DNA of 20,722 bases from CALMEH01 sp964548225 (lineage in GTDB: Bacteria > Acidobacteriota > Blastocatellia > Pyrinomonadales > Pyrinomonadaceae): positions 1 through 20,722 of the forward strand of contig CAZJQP010000089.1 of the NCBI GenBank assembly GCA_964548225.1, read 5' to 3'. Under the pieces are notes generated by a model. That model did no database searches, was not told the DNA's origin, and worked only from the letters and a program-made list of their open reading frames with translations. Below, piece by piece: positions 1 to 6,717 of this stretch. Numbering within the stretch: the first letter of the stretch is position 1; every line of letters begins with the position of its first letter. The translations under genes and the position numbers were made by a program.

Positions 1-1
1 G

Positions 2-82
2 AATCAAGGCAGAGTTTTCTACATCGCTGAAAAACGCGATGTTGCAAGCGAGCCGCTTGCGCTCCAGTCCGATGAAGATTGA
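2..82 (+). CDS. 3' end of an unidentified gene upstream of trmD (partial)
   Basis: An open frame enters from the left edge and ends at TGA 80-82, overlapping the trmD start at 72 by 11 bases. Only 26 residues are visible, and they match no family I can recognise. In most bacteria rimM, or a KH-domain gene, precedes trmD, so rimM is a guess from gene order alone. The overlap would allow translational coupling to trmD. The tail contains a GCAAGC...GCTTGC hairpin at 44-60, so the last residues may come from a repeat rather than from conserved protein. The frame used by trmD is also open back to base 3, so this call is uncertain. Confidence 0.3.
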   Translation, partial: NQGRVFYIAEKRDVASEPLALQSDED

Positions 83-788
83 TATTTTAACAATTTTCCC
101 CGAATTTTTTCGTGAGGTCTTTGATTTTGGAATTATTCGCCGTGCAAAACAGGCGGAAATTGTCGAGATAAAAATCTACGACATCCGCGAATGGACGCTT
201 GATAAACATCGAAAAGTTGATGACCGACCTTTCGGCGGCGGCGACGGAATGGTTTTGATGTGTGAGCCGATTTTTCGGGCGATTGAAAATTTGATTGGAA
301 CTTGCGAACGCGAAAATTACCCCAATGGAACAAAAGTTGTTCTTTTAACGCCGCAAGGAAAGCAGTTAAAACAATCGGTTGCGAAGGAATTTGCCGTAAA
401 CGCGAATCACATTATTTTGATTTGCGGGCGTTACGAAGGGGTTGATGAAAGAGTTAATGAAACACTCGTAACTGACGAAATTTCCATCGGCGATTACGTT
501 CTTTCGGGCGGCGAACCGGCGGCGATTGTGTTGGTTGACGCGATTGTAAGATTATTGCCGAACGCTTTAGGAAGCGAAACTTCGGCGGAAAACGATTCGT
601 TCTCCAACGGATTACTGGATTTTCCGCATTACACGCAGCCGCGCGATTTTCGCGGAATGAGCGTGCCGGAAGTTTTATTAAATGGCAATCACGCCGAAAT
701 CGAAAAATGGCGTAATAAAAAAGCGTTGGAAAAAACGCAAAAAGTAAGACAAGATTTATTAAATAAGGAGATAGCTGAAAGTGAGTAG
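72..788 (+). CDS. trmD: tRNA (guanine-37-N1)-methyltransferase TrmD
   Basis: TrmD methylates G37 next to the anticodon, using S-adenosylmethionine, to prevent +1 frameshifting. It acts as a cytoplasmic homodimer with a deep trefoil-knot fold. The start at 72 gives the family N-terminus MKIDILTIFPEFF and a normal length of 238 residues; an in-frame ATG at 39 would add 11 non-conserved residues. Visible motifs are DDRPFGGGDGM (about 50-60), LLTPQGK (about 91-97), GRYEGVDERV (about 119-128) and SIGDYVLSGGEPA (about 138-150), which form the knot and SAM pocket. GLLDFPHYT follows near 180-188, with the expected catalytic Asp at about 183. No clear Shine-Dalgarno sequence precedes 72, and the start overlaps the upstream frame. 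rplS follows after 51 bases, the usual trmD-rplS order. Confidence 0.95.
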   Translation: MKIDILTIFPEFFREVFDFGIIRRAKQAEIVEIKIYDIREWTLDKHRKVDDRPFGGGDGMVLMCEPIFRAIENLIGTCERENYPNGTKVVLLTPQGKQLKQSVAKEFAVNANHIILICGRYEGVDERVNETLVTDEISIGDYVLSGGEPAAIVLVDAIVRLLPNALGSETSAENDSFSNGLLDFPHYTQPRDFRGMSVPEVLLNGNHAEIEKWRNKKALEKTQKVRQDLLNKEIAESE

Positions 789-839
789 CAAAAGGTTGGA
801 GAAAACAACTTTGTGCGTTCACCTCTCGCTGAAAATAAA

Positions 840-1205
840 ATGAACAGATTAGACAGCATTGAGCAACAGCAAATTAAAGAAAATATTCCAAACTTTCAAG
901 CAGGCGATACGATAAAAGTTCACGTTCGCATCAAGGAAGGCAACAAAGAAAGATTGCAGGTTTTTGAAGGCGTGGTGATTGCCCGCAAACACGGCGGAAT
1001 CCGCGAAACCGTAACGGTTAGAAAAGTAAGTTTCGGCGTTGGTGTGGAAAGAATTTTCCCGCTTCACGCGACGATTGTTGACCATATTGACGTGGTTCGA
1101 CGCGGAAAAGTTCGTCGTGCAAAACTCTATTATTTGCGTGATTTACGCGGCAAAGCGGCGCGTATCAAAGAGCGCGATTTTCGCAACAAAAAAGCGAAGG
1201 CTTAA
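840..1205 (+). CDS. rplS: 50S ribosomal protein L19
   Basis: L19 sits at the 30S-50S interface of the ribosome. The 121-residue product starts MNRLDSIEQQQIK and carries the typical FQAGDTIKVHVRIKEGNKER segment, then FEGVVIARKHGG, then a VGVERIFPLHAT-like stretch and a basic C-terminus rich in Lys and Arg. An in-frame GTG at 813 would add nine residues with no family support, so the ATG at 840 is preferred. Length and gene order (trmD upstream, rnhB downstream) both fit. The gene is followed directly by an inverted repeat of 8-nt words at 1211-1292. Confidence 0.95.
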   Translation: MNRLDSIEQQQIKENIPNFQAGDTIKVHVRIKEGNKERLQVFEGVVIARKHGGIRETVTVRKVSFGVGVERIFPLHATIVDHIDVVRRGKVRRAKLYYLRDLRGKAARIKERDFRNKKAKA

Positions 1206-1210
1206 TTTTT

Positions 1211-1292
1211 AACGCAAAGACGCGAAGACGCAAAGGCGCAAAGATTTTTAATTAATCTCCTTTGCGTCTTTGCGATTTTGCGTCTTTGCGTT
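1211..1292. repeat. Imperfect inverted repeat of ACGCAAAG octamers between rplS and rnhB
   Basis: The left arm (1211-1244) is four tandem copies of an 8-nt word close to ACGCAAAG. The right arm (about 1257-1292) is the reverse complement of a similar tract with a few mismatches, leaving a short A/T-rich loop. The right arm ends at the base before the rnhB ATG (1293), so a transcript could fold the whole spacer into a long stem. It may attenuate or stabilise the rplS message. There is no terminator-like U-run after it, because rnhB begins at once. Confidence 0.75.
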
Positions 1293-1928
1293 ATGAAAAA
1301 AATCTCGCAAATCGGAATTGAATTTGAAAACCGCGCCATTGCTGACGGCTATAAATTTATTGCCGGCGTTGATGAAGTCGGGCGTGGATGCCTTGCCGGT
1401 GCGGTGGTCGCGGCGGCATGTATTTTGGATTTGTCGAAGCCTTTGCCCGAAGGTTTGGACGATTCAAAGAAAATTTCTGAGAAAAAAAGACGGCAGATTG
1501 ATGAAGAAATTCGTCAATCTGCCGTCGCTTTTTCTATCGCGCAAGTCGAAGCGGAAGAAATTGACGAGATAAATATTTTGCAAGCGACAAAAAAAGCGAT
1601 GCGTCTGGCGATTGAAAATCTTTCGCCAAACGCCGATTTTTTGCTGATTGATGCCGTGCAGTTAAAAGAAATAAATCTGCCGCAAAAAGCAATTATTAAA
1701 GGTGATGCAATTTCCGCTTCGATTGCGGCGGCTTCCGTGTTGGCGAAAAATTATCGTGATGATTTAATGAAAAAACTGCATAAAATCTACCCCGAATACG
1801 GTTTTGAAAAGCACGTCGGCTATGGAACGAAAGCGCATTTTGAAGCGATAAAAAAACACGGCGCGTGTCCGCTTCACCGCAAATCTTTTCGCGGCGTTTT
1901 GCCCGAACCGCTTTTCCGCGTTGCATAA
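1293..1928 (+). CDS. rnhB: Ribonuclease HII
   Basis: RNase HII cuts the RNA strand of RNA-DNA hybrids and starts removal of single ribonucleotides misincorporated in DNA, in the cytoplasm. The 211-residue product has the AGVDEVGRG motif with Asp27, Glu28 and the ribonucleotide-sensing GRG, then LLIDAV with Asp120, and KGDAISASIAAASVLAK with Asp138. This is the full DEDD metal-binding set. A C-terminal HVGYGTKAHFEAIKKHGACPLHRKSF segment is also typical. I chose the ATG at 1293; a TTG at 1278 lies inside the preceding inverted repeat. No Shine-Dalgarno sequence is seen, because the 36 bases before the start are repeat, so translation may depend on read-through from rplS. It completes the trmD-rplS-rnhB order. 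Confidence 0.94.
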   Translation: MKKISQIGIEFENRAIADGYKFIAGVDEVGRGCLAGAVVAAACILDLSKPLPEGLDDSKKISEKKRRQIDEEIRQSAVAFSIAQVEAEEIDEINILQATKKAMRLAIENLSPNADFLLIDAVQLKEINLPQKAIIKGDAISASIAAASVLAKNYRDDLMKKLHKIYPEYGFEKHVGYGTKAHFEAIKKHGACPLHRKSFRGVLPEPLFRVA

Positions 1929-2029
1929 TGCGAAAATATCCGTAAAATAAACTCACCTGAAATTATTTGGGCAGAACATTTTCCCCTAATTCTAAAAACA
2001 AGATTAAAGCGACAGAATTTTTCCGTCTT

Positions 2030-2035
2030 TATAAT
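2030..2035 (+). promoter_or_regulatory. Candidate -10 box for the secreted hydrolase
   Basis: A perfect TATAAT lies 35 bases before the hydrolase start codon, in the only sizeable gap after rnhB. No good TTGACA-like -35 is seen at 16-18 bases upstream (GCGACA at 2009-2014 is 15 away), so this rests on the -10 match alone. Confidence 0.35.
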
Positions 2036-2069
2036 ACGTTCGTAAATTTTCGAGGAGAAACAAACTATA

Positions 2070-3953
2070 ATGAAAAAATCACTTTGGCTGATGATTTTTG
2101 TGTTGGCTTTGTCGTTTTCGGCAATCGCCGCGTTGCCGGATTCGTTTAAGAATTTGGCAGGAAGCAGAGAAGAAATGGACGCGATGCGTCTTCCGATGCC
2201 CGAAACTACGGGCATAAATTCAAAATCGGCAATGTTGCCCGTGCGTTTTCGCGGCGGCAAATGGACGGCGGATATTCCCATTGAAACGACTGACGATTTG
2301 CGTCTGACATTGCTTGCGCCCGACGGTCAAACTTGGCAAATCAAGCTCACACGCGACGGCATTGAATCGAATTTGCGCGATGCGAGCCTTTTTATCGAAC
2401 GCTCGGAAGGCGAAATCGGGCTTGATGGCGTGAAATATCCGGCGGAAGTTTTTGCTTTTGAATATGCAAAAGGCGGCGTTTGGCGCATAGAAATCAATGC
2501 GCCGAACACAGGAAAACGCGAAGGCGAAACTGCCGGATTTTTAGTTGTAACAAACAAATCGCCGTATCAACTTTATACTTATCTCGATACGTTTCAAACA
2601 ATTACAGGCAAAACAATCGGCATCAACACGCGGGTTTTCAACGCAAACACCGAAGCGATTGCCGGAAGCGATATAACCGCGACAGCGGAAATCGGTTTGG
2701 CAAACGGCACGAAGGAAATCGTTGCTTTGCGCGACAACGGCAACGGAACTTTCAGCACGAAATTTGTTCCGCGCATTTCGGGGCAATATCTCGCACAAAT
2801 CACGGTTCGCGGACAAACGCCGAGCGGCGAAACTTTTATTCGCACGAGCGAAACTTTGATTCAAGTTGTTGATTCAAACGCGACGATTGGAAAATCGGCT
2901 AACACGAATTTGCTTGACGACACGCGCTTGCAAGTAAATTTGCCTGTCGGCGGCTTAAACAACGGCAAAAAAGTTATTGCTTACGCCGAAGTTTGGGGCA
3001 ACGGCGCGAACGGCGAAAAATCTTCGATTGCGTGGATTAGCGGAATGTCGGTTGCCGAAGGCAGAAAATTGCCGCTCGTTTTGGATGGACGTTGGTTAGC
3101 GACGACGGACGCGAAAACGGGTTTTGAGCTTCGCAATGTGCGCCTTCAAGACGCAGATTATTTCGTAACTCTGGCGCAAAGCGAAAGAATTTCATTAAAC
3201 ATTCCGGTTTTGCCGTCATCTTCAAAATCGCTCGTTTCGGAAATTTCCAACGAAATGCGAATGGGCAAAAAACCGATTCAAACGGCAAACGCGGCGGGCG
3301 GAAAATTGATGCTCGTTCACGGTTATTGTTCGGGCGGAAACACTTTCCCGACTTCGCAATTTTCAAACTACATCGTTTTCAGCGACCCGAATCAAAACCG
3401 CACGCACGACCAATTTGCCAATTTGATTAGAAATTTTGGCGCGGCTTATCCATCATTCGGCATCGTTGCCCACAGTCAAGGCGGCGCGGCTTCGCTTCAT
3501 CTTTACACATATTATTGGAGCGGACTAGATTCAGCCACCGGTTCGCGGTTGATTCAATCGGTCGGAACGCCGTATCAAGGCACAGCTTTGGCGGGAAATC
3601 TGGCGGCTTTGGGAAGCGTTTTCGGTGCGGGTTGCGGCACAAATAACAACCTTACTTATTCAGGTGCGGCTTCGTGGCTGGCAGGAATTCCGAGTTGGGC
3701 GCGGGCGAAGGTTCATTATTCGACGACTTCGTTCACCGACGTTTGGTATCGTTACGATTACTGCAACGTGGCAACTGATTTGTTTTTGTCTGACCCCGAT
3801 GACGGCGTTGTTGAACGTGCTTACGCACAACTTTCGGGCGCAAACAATCGTGGACACAAAACCGGCTGGTGTCATACAAGCGGAATGCGCGATCCGGCGC
3901 AAACTTCCGATTCTTCGCGCAATGCCGATATGAACGCGAACGCGGCAAGGTAA
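2070..3953 (+). CDS. Secreted alpha/beta hydrolase (lipase-like) with N-terminal beta-sandwich region
   Basis: This is a 627-residue exported protein. A signal peptide covers about 1-21 (MKKSLWLMIFVLALSFSAIAA). A GAGGAG ribosome site at 2052-2057 supports the start. Residues about 50-390 look like extracellular beta domains, with an Ig-like stretch around 170-270 containing DNGNGTFS and an 'RISGQYLAQITV' strand. The C-terminal third is an alpha/beta hydrolase: VHGYCSGG supplies the oxyanion region at about 417, AHSQGG gives nucleophile Ser469, and SDPDDGVV (Asp577/578) with His596 or His602 could complete the triad. SVGTPYQGT after the nucleophile recalls lipases and PGAP1-like enzymes. The N-terminal architecture is reminiscent of proteins annotated as conditioned-medium-factor-like, but I cannot confirm that. 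The substrate is unknown; an ester or lipid outside the inner membrane is likely. Confidence 0.75.
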   Translation: MKKSLWLMIFVLALSFSAIAALPDSFKNLAGSREEMDAMRLPMPETTGINSKSAMLPVRFRGGKWTADIPIETTDDLRLTLLAPDGQTWQIKLTRDGIESNLRDASLFIERSEGEIGLDGVKYPAEVFAFEYAKGGVWRIEINAPNTGKREGETAGFLVVTNKSPYQLYTYLDTFQTITGKTIGINTRVFNANTEAIAGSDITATAEIGLANGTKEIVALRDNGNGTFSTKFVPRISGQYLAQITVRGQTPSGETFIRTSETLIQVVDSNATIGKSANTNLLDDTRLQVNLPVGGLNNGKKVIAYAEVWGNGANGEKSSIAWISGMSVAEGRKLPLVLDGRWLATTDAKTGFELRNVRLQDADYFVTLAQSERISLNIPVLPSSSKSLVSEISNEMRMGKKPIQTANAAGGKLMLVHGYCSGGNTFPTSQFSNYIVFSDPNQNRTHDQFANLIRNFGAAYPSFGIVAHSQGGAASLHLYTYYWSGLDSATGSRLIQSVGTPYQGTALAGNLAALGSVFGAGCGTNNNLTYSGAASWLAGIPSWARAKVHYSTTSFTDVWYRYDYCNVATDLFLSDPDDGVVERAYAQLSGANNRGHKTGWCHTSGMRDPAQTSDSSRNADMNANAAR

Positions 3954-3958
3954 AAGTG

Positions 3959-4041
3959 AAAAGGTGAAAAAGTGAAAAGGTGAAAAAGTTGATTGAATCT
4001 TCGCAACCAAACTTTTTCACCTTTTCACTTTTTCACCTTTT
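3959..4041. terminator. Perfect 32-bp inverted repeat between convergent genes, likely bidirectional terminator
   Basis: The arms 3959-3990 and 4010-4041 are exact reverse complements, separated by a 19-nt loop. Each arm is four tandem 8-nt words alternating AAAAGGTG and AAAAAGTG. The stem starts 5 bases after the hydrolase stop and ends one base before the stop codon of the convergent SGNH gene. Either transcript would fold a 32-bp stem with A- or U-rich segments, so it could end or protect both messages. The octamer structure resembles the repeats at 1211-1292 but uses a different word. Confidence 0.65.
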
Positions 4042-4953
4042 CTACTTTATCTCAACGTCTTTCAAAACTGATTTCATTACGAAATCAGTTAAAACTTTAC
4101 CGCCGAAGTCGGTAACGTGAACGCCGTCGGATTGTTTGGCGATTTGCCGGAGTCCGTTGTCATCGGAGATTGTTTGGCTGTATGTGCCGTTGACGGCAAA
4201 GCGTTCCCAAGTGTCTATAAATACAGCATTCGGGAATTTTTCGCATTCGGATTTGTAAATCGGATTCATTGCTTGAAATTTGGCGAGAAAATTATCATTT
4301 CCGGTAATCGGATGCCCGACCCAGTAAAGTTTTTTGAGTTTCGGCGAAACTCTCGAAAGATAAACTCTGACTCTCTCCCGATAAACTTCTTTCCAACTTT
4401 CCGAGCCGAGTTCGTGCGCTTTTCCGCTTTTGTCCTTAATTCCTTGTCCGTCGTTTGCGCCGAACATTACGATTAAAACGTCTGGTTTATGTTGATTGAT
4501 TAATTCATCGCTTTTTGTGAACCAATCGAAATAATCAATGCGGTTTAGCCCTGTCGAATAAACTCCTTCACGGACGACACTGACACCGTTATATTTGAGC
4601 AGAGAATTTTCGAGCGCAGGACCGAAACCGACCAACATCATTGAATCGCCAATCAACAAAAACTTGACCGGCGCAGTAATTTTTTGCGGTTCGATTGGCG
4701 TTTTCGGTGTTTCGGTTGCGGGCGCATCGTTCAAAATATTCGTAATCTCGCCTGTGTTCGATTTTGTGCCTTTGATGTCAGACCAAAACGCGGATTCCGA
4801 AGTTTTTACAGCCAGAAAGGATTTATAAGTTTCCGTTTGTTTGAAGGATTCAAAAAACGCGACATCTTTTGAAACCGAATCAAAATTTGTAATTATCAGA
4901 ATAATTGCGGCAACACAAGCAATTAGAAGTAATTCCAACTCAACTTTTTTCAT
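4042..4953 (-). CDS. SGNH/GDSL hydrolase, DUF459-like, membrane-anchored O-acylation partner
   Basis: This is a 303-residue protein with one N-terminal membrane segment (about 8-23) and a linker to about 94, then an SGNH hydrolase domain. Block I is FLLIGDSMM with Ser104. The Asn block is MFGANDGQ with Asn167. The final block is DGVHVTDFG with Asp276 and His279. The set of catalytic residues is therefore complete. The best family fit is DUF459. It lies 2 bases downstream of the MBOAT acyltransferase gene on the same strand. By analogy with PatA/PatB and AlgI/AlgJ/AlgX, the membrane protein would carry an acyl group across the membrane and this periplasmic domain would transfer it to, or remove it from, a glycan. 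The polymer acted on is not shown by the sequence. Confidence 0.85.
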   Translation of the reverse strand: MKKVELELLLIACVAAIILIITNFDSVSKDVAFFESFKQTETYKSFLAVKTSESAFWSDIKGTKSNTGEITNILNDAPATETPKTPIEPQKITAPVKFLLIGDSMMLVGFGPALENSLLKYNGVSVVREGVYSTGLNRIDYFDWFTKSDELINQHKPDVLIVMFGANDGQGIKDKSGKAHELGSESWKEVYRERVRVYLSRVSPKLKKLYWVGHPITGNDNFLAKFQAMNPIYKSECEKFPNAVFIDTWERFAVNGTYSQTISDDNGLRQIAKQSDGVHVTDFGGKVLTDFVMKSVLKDVEIK

Positions 4954-4955
4954 AA

Positions 4956-6497
4956 CTAAAAATTAAAATAAATAAACGGCGGAACGGTTTCCGGTCCGAG
5001 TTGTAAAATCAAATAAACGGCTATCGTTACAACGGGAATTCGCAACACCAAAGGCATTTTATCGAAAAATCCGATACATTTATCAAAGGTTTTTTCGCCG
5101 ATAAAGTTGAAAAGCAAAACAATGCCGAGAACAAAAAGCAGACGGAAATTGAAAATTTTATTTTCGGCGATTGTTGAAACAAACATCGAACCGATAAAAC
5201 TTAAAGCATTGCCGATGCTCGAAGCCGTGAAAAATATCCACGCAAAAGCGACATAGACGAAAGTTACCAACCAACCGATGAAGTTCAGCACAAGCGAAGG
5301 CTTATTCGATGTTTCTTGCGGTTCGATATTTCCCAGCAAATTTTCGACTTCATTTTCAAATTCCTTTTTATCCGCATCAGCAAAAACCGGATTTTCTTTT
5401 CCCGCAGTTTCAGTCGGAAAATCAAGACTTTTTGCCTCGATTTTCGGTGCGGAGCGACGATTGAAAAAATCGCTAATCCAATGCGAAACAACACTTCCGA
5501 TGCCGTGAAGCAAACCCCAAATGACAAACGTCAGCCCTGCGCCGTGCCACAAACCGCTGATAAACATTGTCAAAATTATGTTTAGATATTTTCGCGCCGT
5601 GCCTTTTCTGCTTCCGCCAAGCGGAATATAAACATAATCCTTGAGCCACGTTGAAAGAGAAATATGCCATCTTGCCCAAAAATCTTTCAAACCGATGGCG
5701 CGATACGGACTGTTGAAATTCGGTAAAACATTAAAACCAAGTAAATTGCTGAAAACAATCGCAAAATCGGAGTAACCGCTGAAATCAACAAAAATCATCA
5801 TCGTATAAGCCAAAGCCGCCATCACCAAATCGAGAGATGAATAATTTGTCGGTGTAGTAAAAGGTGCAGAAGCAAAATCGTAGAGATAGCTGGCAAGGAC
5901 ATATTTTTTGATTAAACCCGATAAAATCAGTATAATAATCAAACCCGACGAATATTGAAATTTGCGCGGTTCGTGCAAATACGGATAAAAATCTTTCGCC
6001 CGCACAATCGGACCGCTCATAATTTGCGGAAAAAACGCAACATAATTGGCGAAATCAATAAAAGACGGAACAGGCAATTCCTTTCGATAAGTGTCAACCA
6101 AATGCGAAATATTTCTGAAGGTGTAGAACGAAATGCCGACCGGAATCAGAATACGCAAAACATTAATGTCGGCGGGAATATTTAGAAAATTCAGCGTTTG
6201 CAAAAAAGTATCTATCCCGAAATTATAATATTTGAAAGCCGCTAAAAATAAGACGTTCAAAACAATAGAAACAACTAGCGGTTTCTTCCCGTGTTTATCA
6301 ATTGCCTTCAGCAAAAAATAATTGCAAATGATATTGAGAAGTAAAATTACGAAAAAATTAACGCCGAAAAACAAGTAAAATGACAAACTCGCCAGAAGCA
6401 ACAGGGGCGAATAAAGTCGCTTATTATCTTTCAAGAAAATTGTTGCTAAAAATAATCCAAGAAAGAATACGAAAAATTGAAAAGTTACAAATTGCAT
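4956..6497 (-). CDS. MBOAT family membrane O-acyltransferase (AlgI/PatA-like)
   Basis: This is a 513-residue polytopic membrane protein with about ten or more hydrophobic segments. The MBOAT core is clear: FFPQIMSGPIVRAKDF (about 155-170), VDFSGYSDFAI (about 237-247), WARWHISLSTWLKDYVYIPLGG (about 274-295, His278) and SGLWHGAG with the conserved catalytic His318. These enzymes move acyl, usually acetyl, groups through the membrane for O-acylation of exported polysaccharide or peptidoglycan. A highly charged soluble segment at about 342-400, rich in Glu and Lys, separates the core from the last membrane helices and seems longer than in typical AlgI. It is the first gene of a two-gene unit with the SGNH hydrolase. 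No clear ribosome site is seen before the start at 6497. Confidence 0.92.
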   Translation of the reverse strand: MQFVTFQFFVFFLGLFLATIFLKDNKRLYSPLLLLASLSFYLFFGVNFFVILLLNIICNYFLLKAIDKHGKKPLVVSIVLNVLFLAAFKYYNFGIDTFLQTLNFLNIPADINVLRILIPVGISFYTFRNISHLVDTYRKELPVPSFIDFANYVAFFPQIMSGPIVRAKDFYPYLHEPRKFQYSSGLIIILILSGLIKKYVLASYLYDFASAPFTTPTNYSSLDLVMAALAYTMMIFVDFSGYSDFAIVFSNLLGFNVLPNFNSPYRAIGLKDFWARWHISLSTWLKDYVYIPLGGSRKGTARKYLNIILTMFISGLWHGAGLTFVIWGLLHGIGSVVSHWISDFFNRRSAPKIEAKSLDFPTETAGKENPVFADADKKEFENEVENLLGNIEPQETSNKPSLVLNFIGWLVTFVYVAFAWIFFTASSIGNALSFIGSMFVSTIAENKIFNFRLLFVLGIVLLFNFIGEKTFDKCIGFFDKMPLVLRIPVVTIAVYLILQLGPETVPPFIYFNF

Positions 6498-6717
6498 ACA
6501 GGGGACGAGCAGAAAAAATACTCGCTTTTAGATGAACGAATTATTACCAAACCTTTACGATAAAGATGTTACAACAATTTCGCGGAATCGCATAGCAATT
6601 TAGAAGTTTTTTGAAAAATGGAAGAAATTGCTCAAAGCAGAACACGGCTAAACACAAAGAATCAAACCAAAAGATATTTGTGTCAATCTGTGGATAAATA
6701 AAAAAAATACTGAACAA
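6498..6717. other. Intergenic gap, no gene seen
   Basis: This is a 220-base A/T-rich gap between the end of the DapF-like gene and the start of the MBOAT gene, both on the minus strand. It presumably holds the MBOAT promoter, but I could not identify a convincing -35/-10 pair. A single perfect DnaA-box 9-mer (TTATCCACA, minus strand, 6689-6697) is present and is probably chance. Confidence 0.5.

Noticed and set aside
813..839. Upstream GTG start for L19
   Set aside because: Adds nine residues absent from the family; the ATG at 840 gives the conserved N-terminus.
6689..6697. Perfect DnaA-box 9-mer (TTATCCACA on the minus strand)
   Set aside because: Single copy, no cluster, no AT-rich unwinding element or dnaA/dnaN genes nearby; a chance 9-mer is plausible, so no origin is called.
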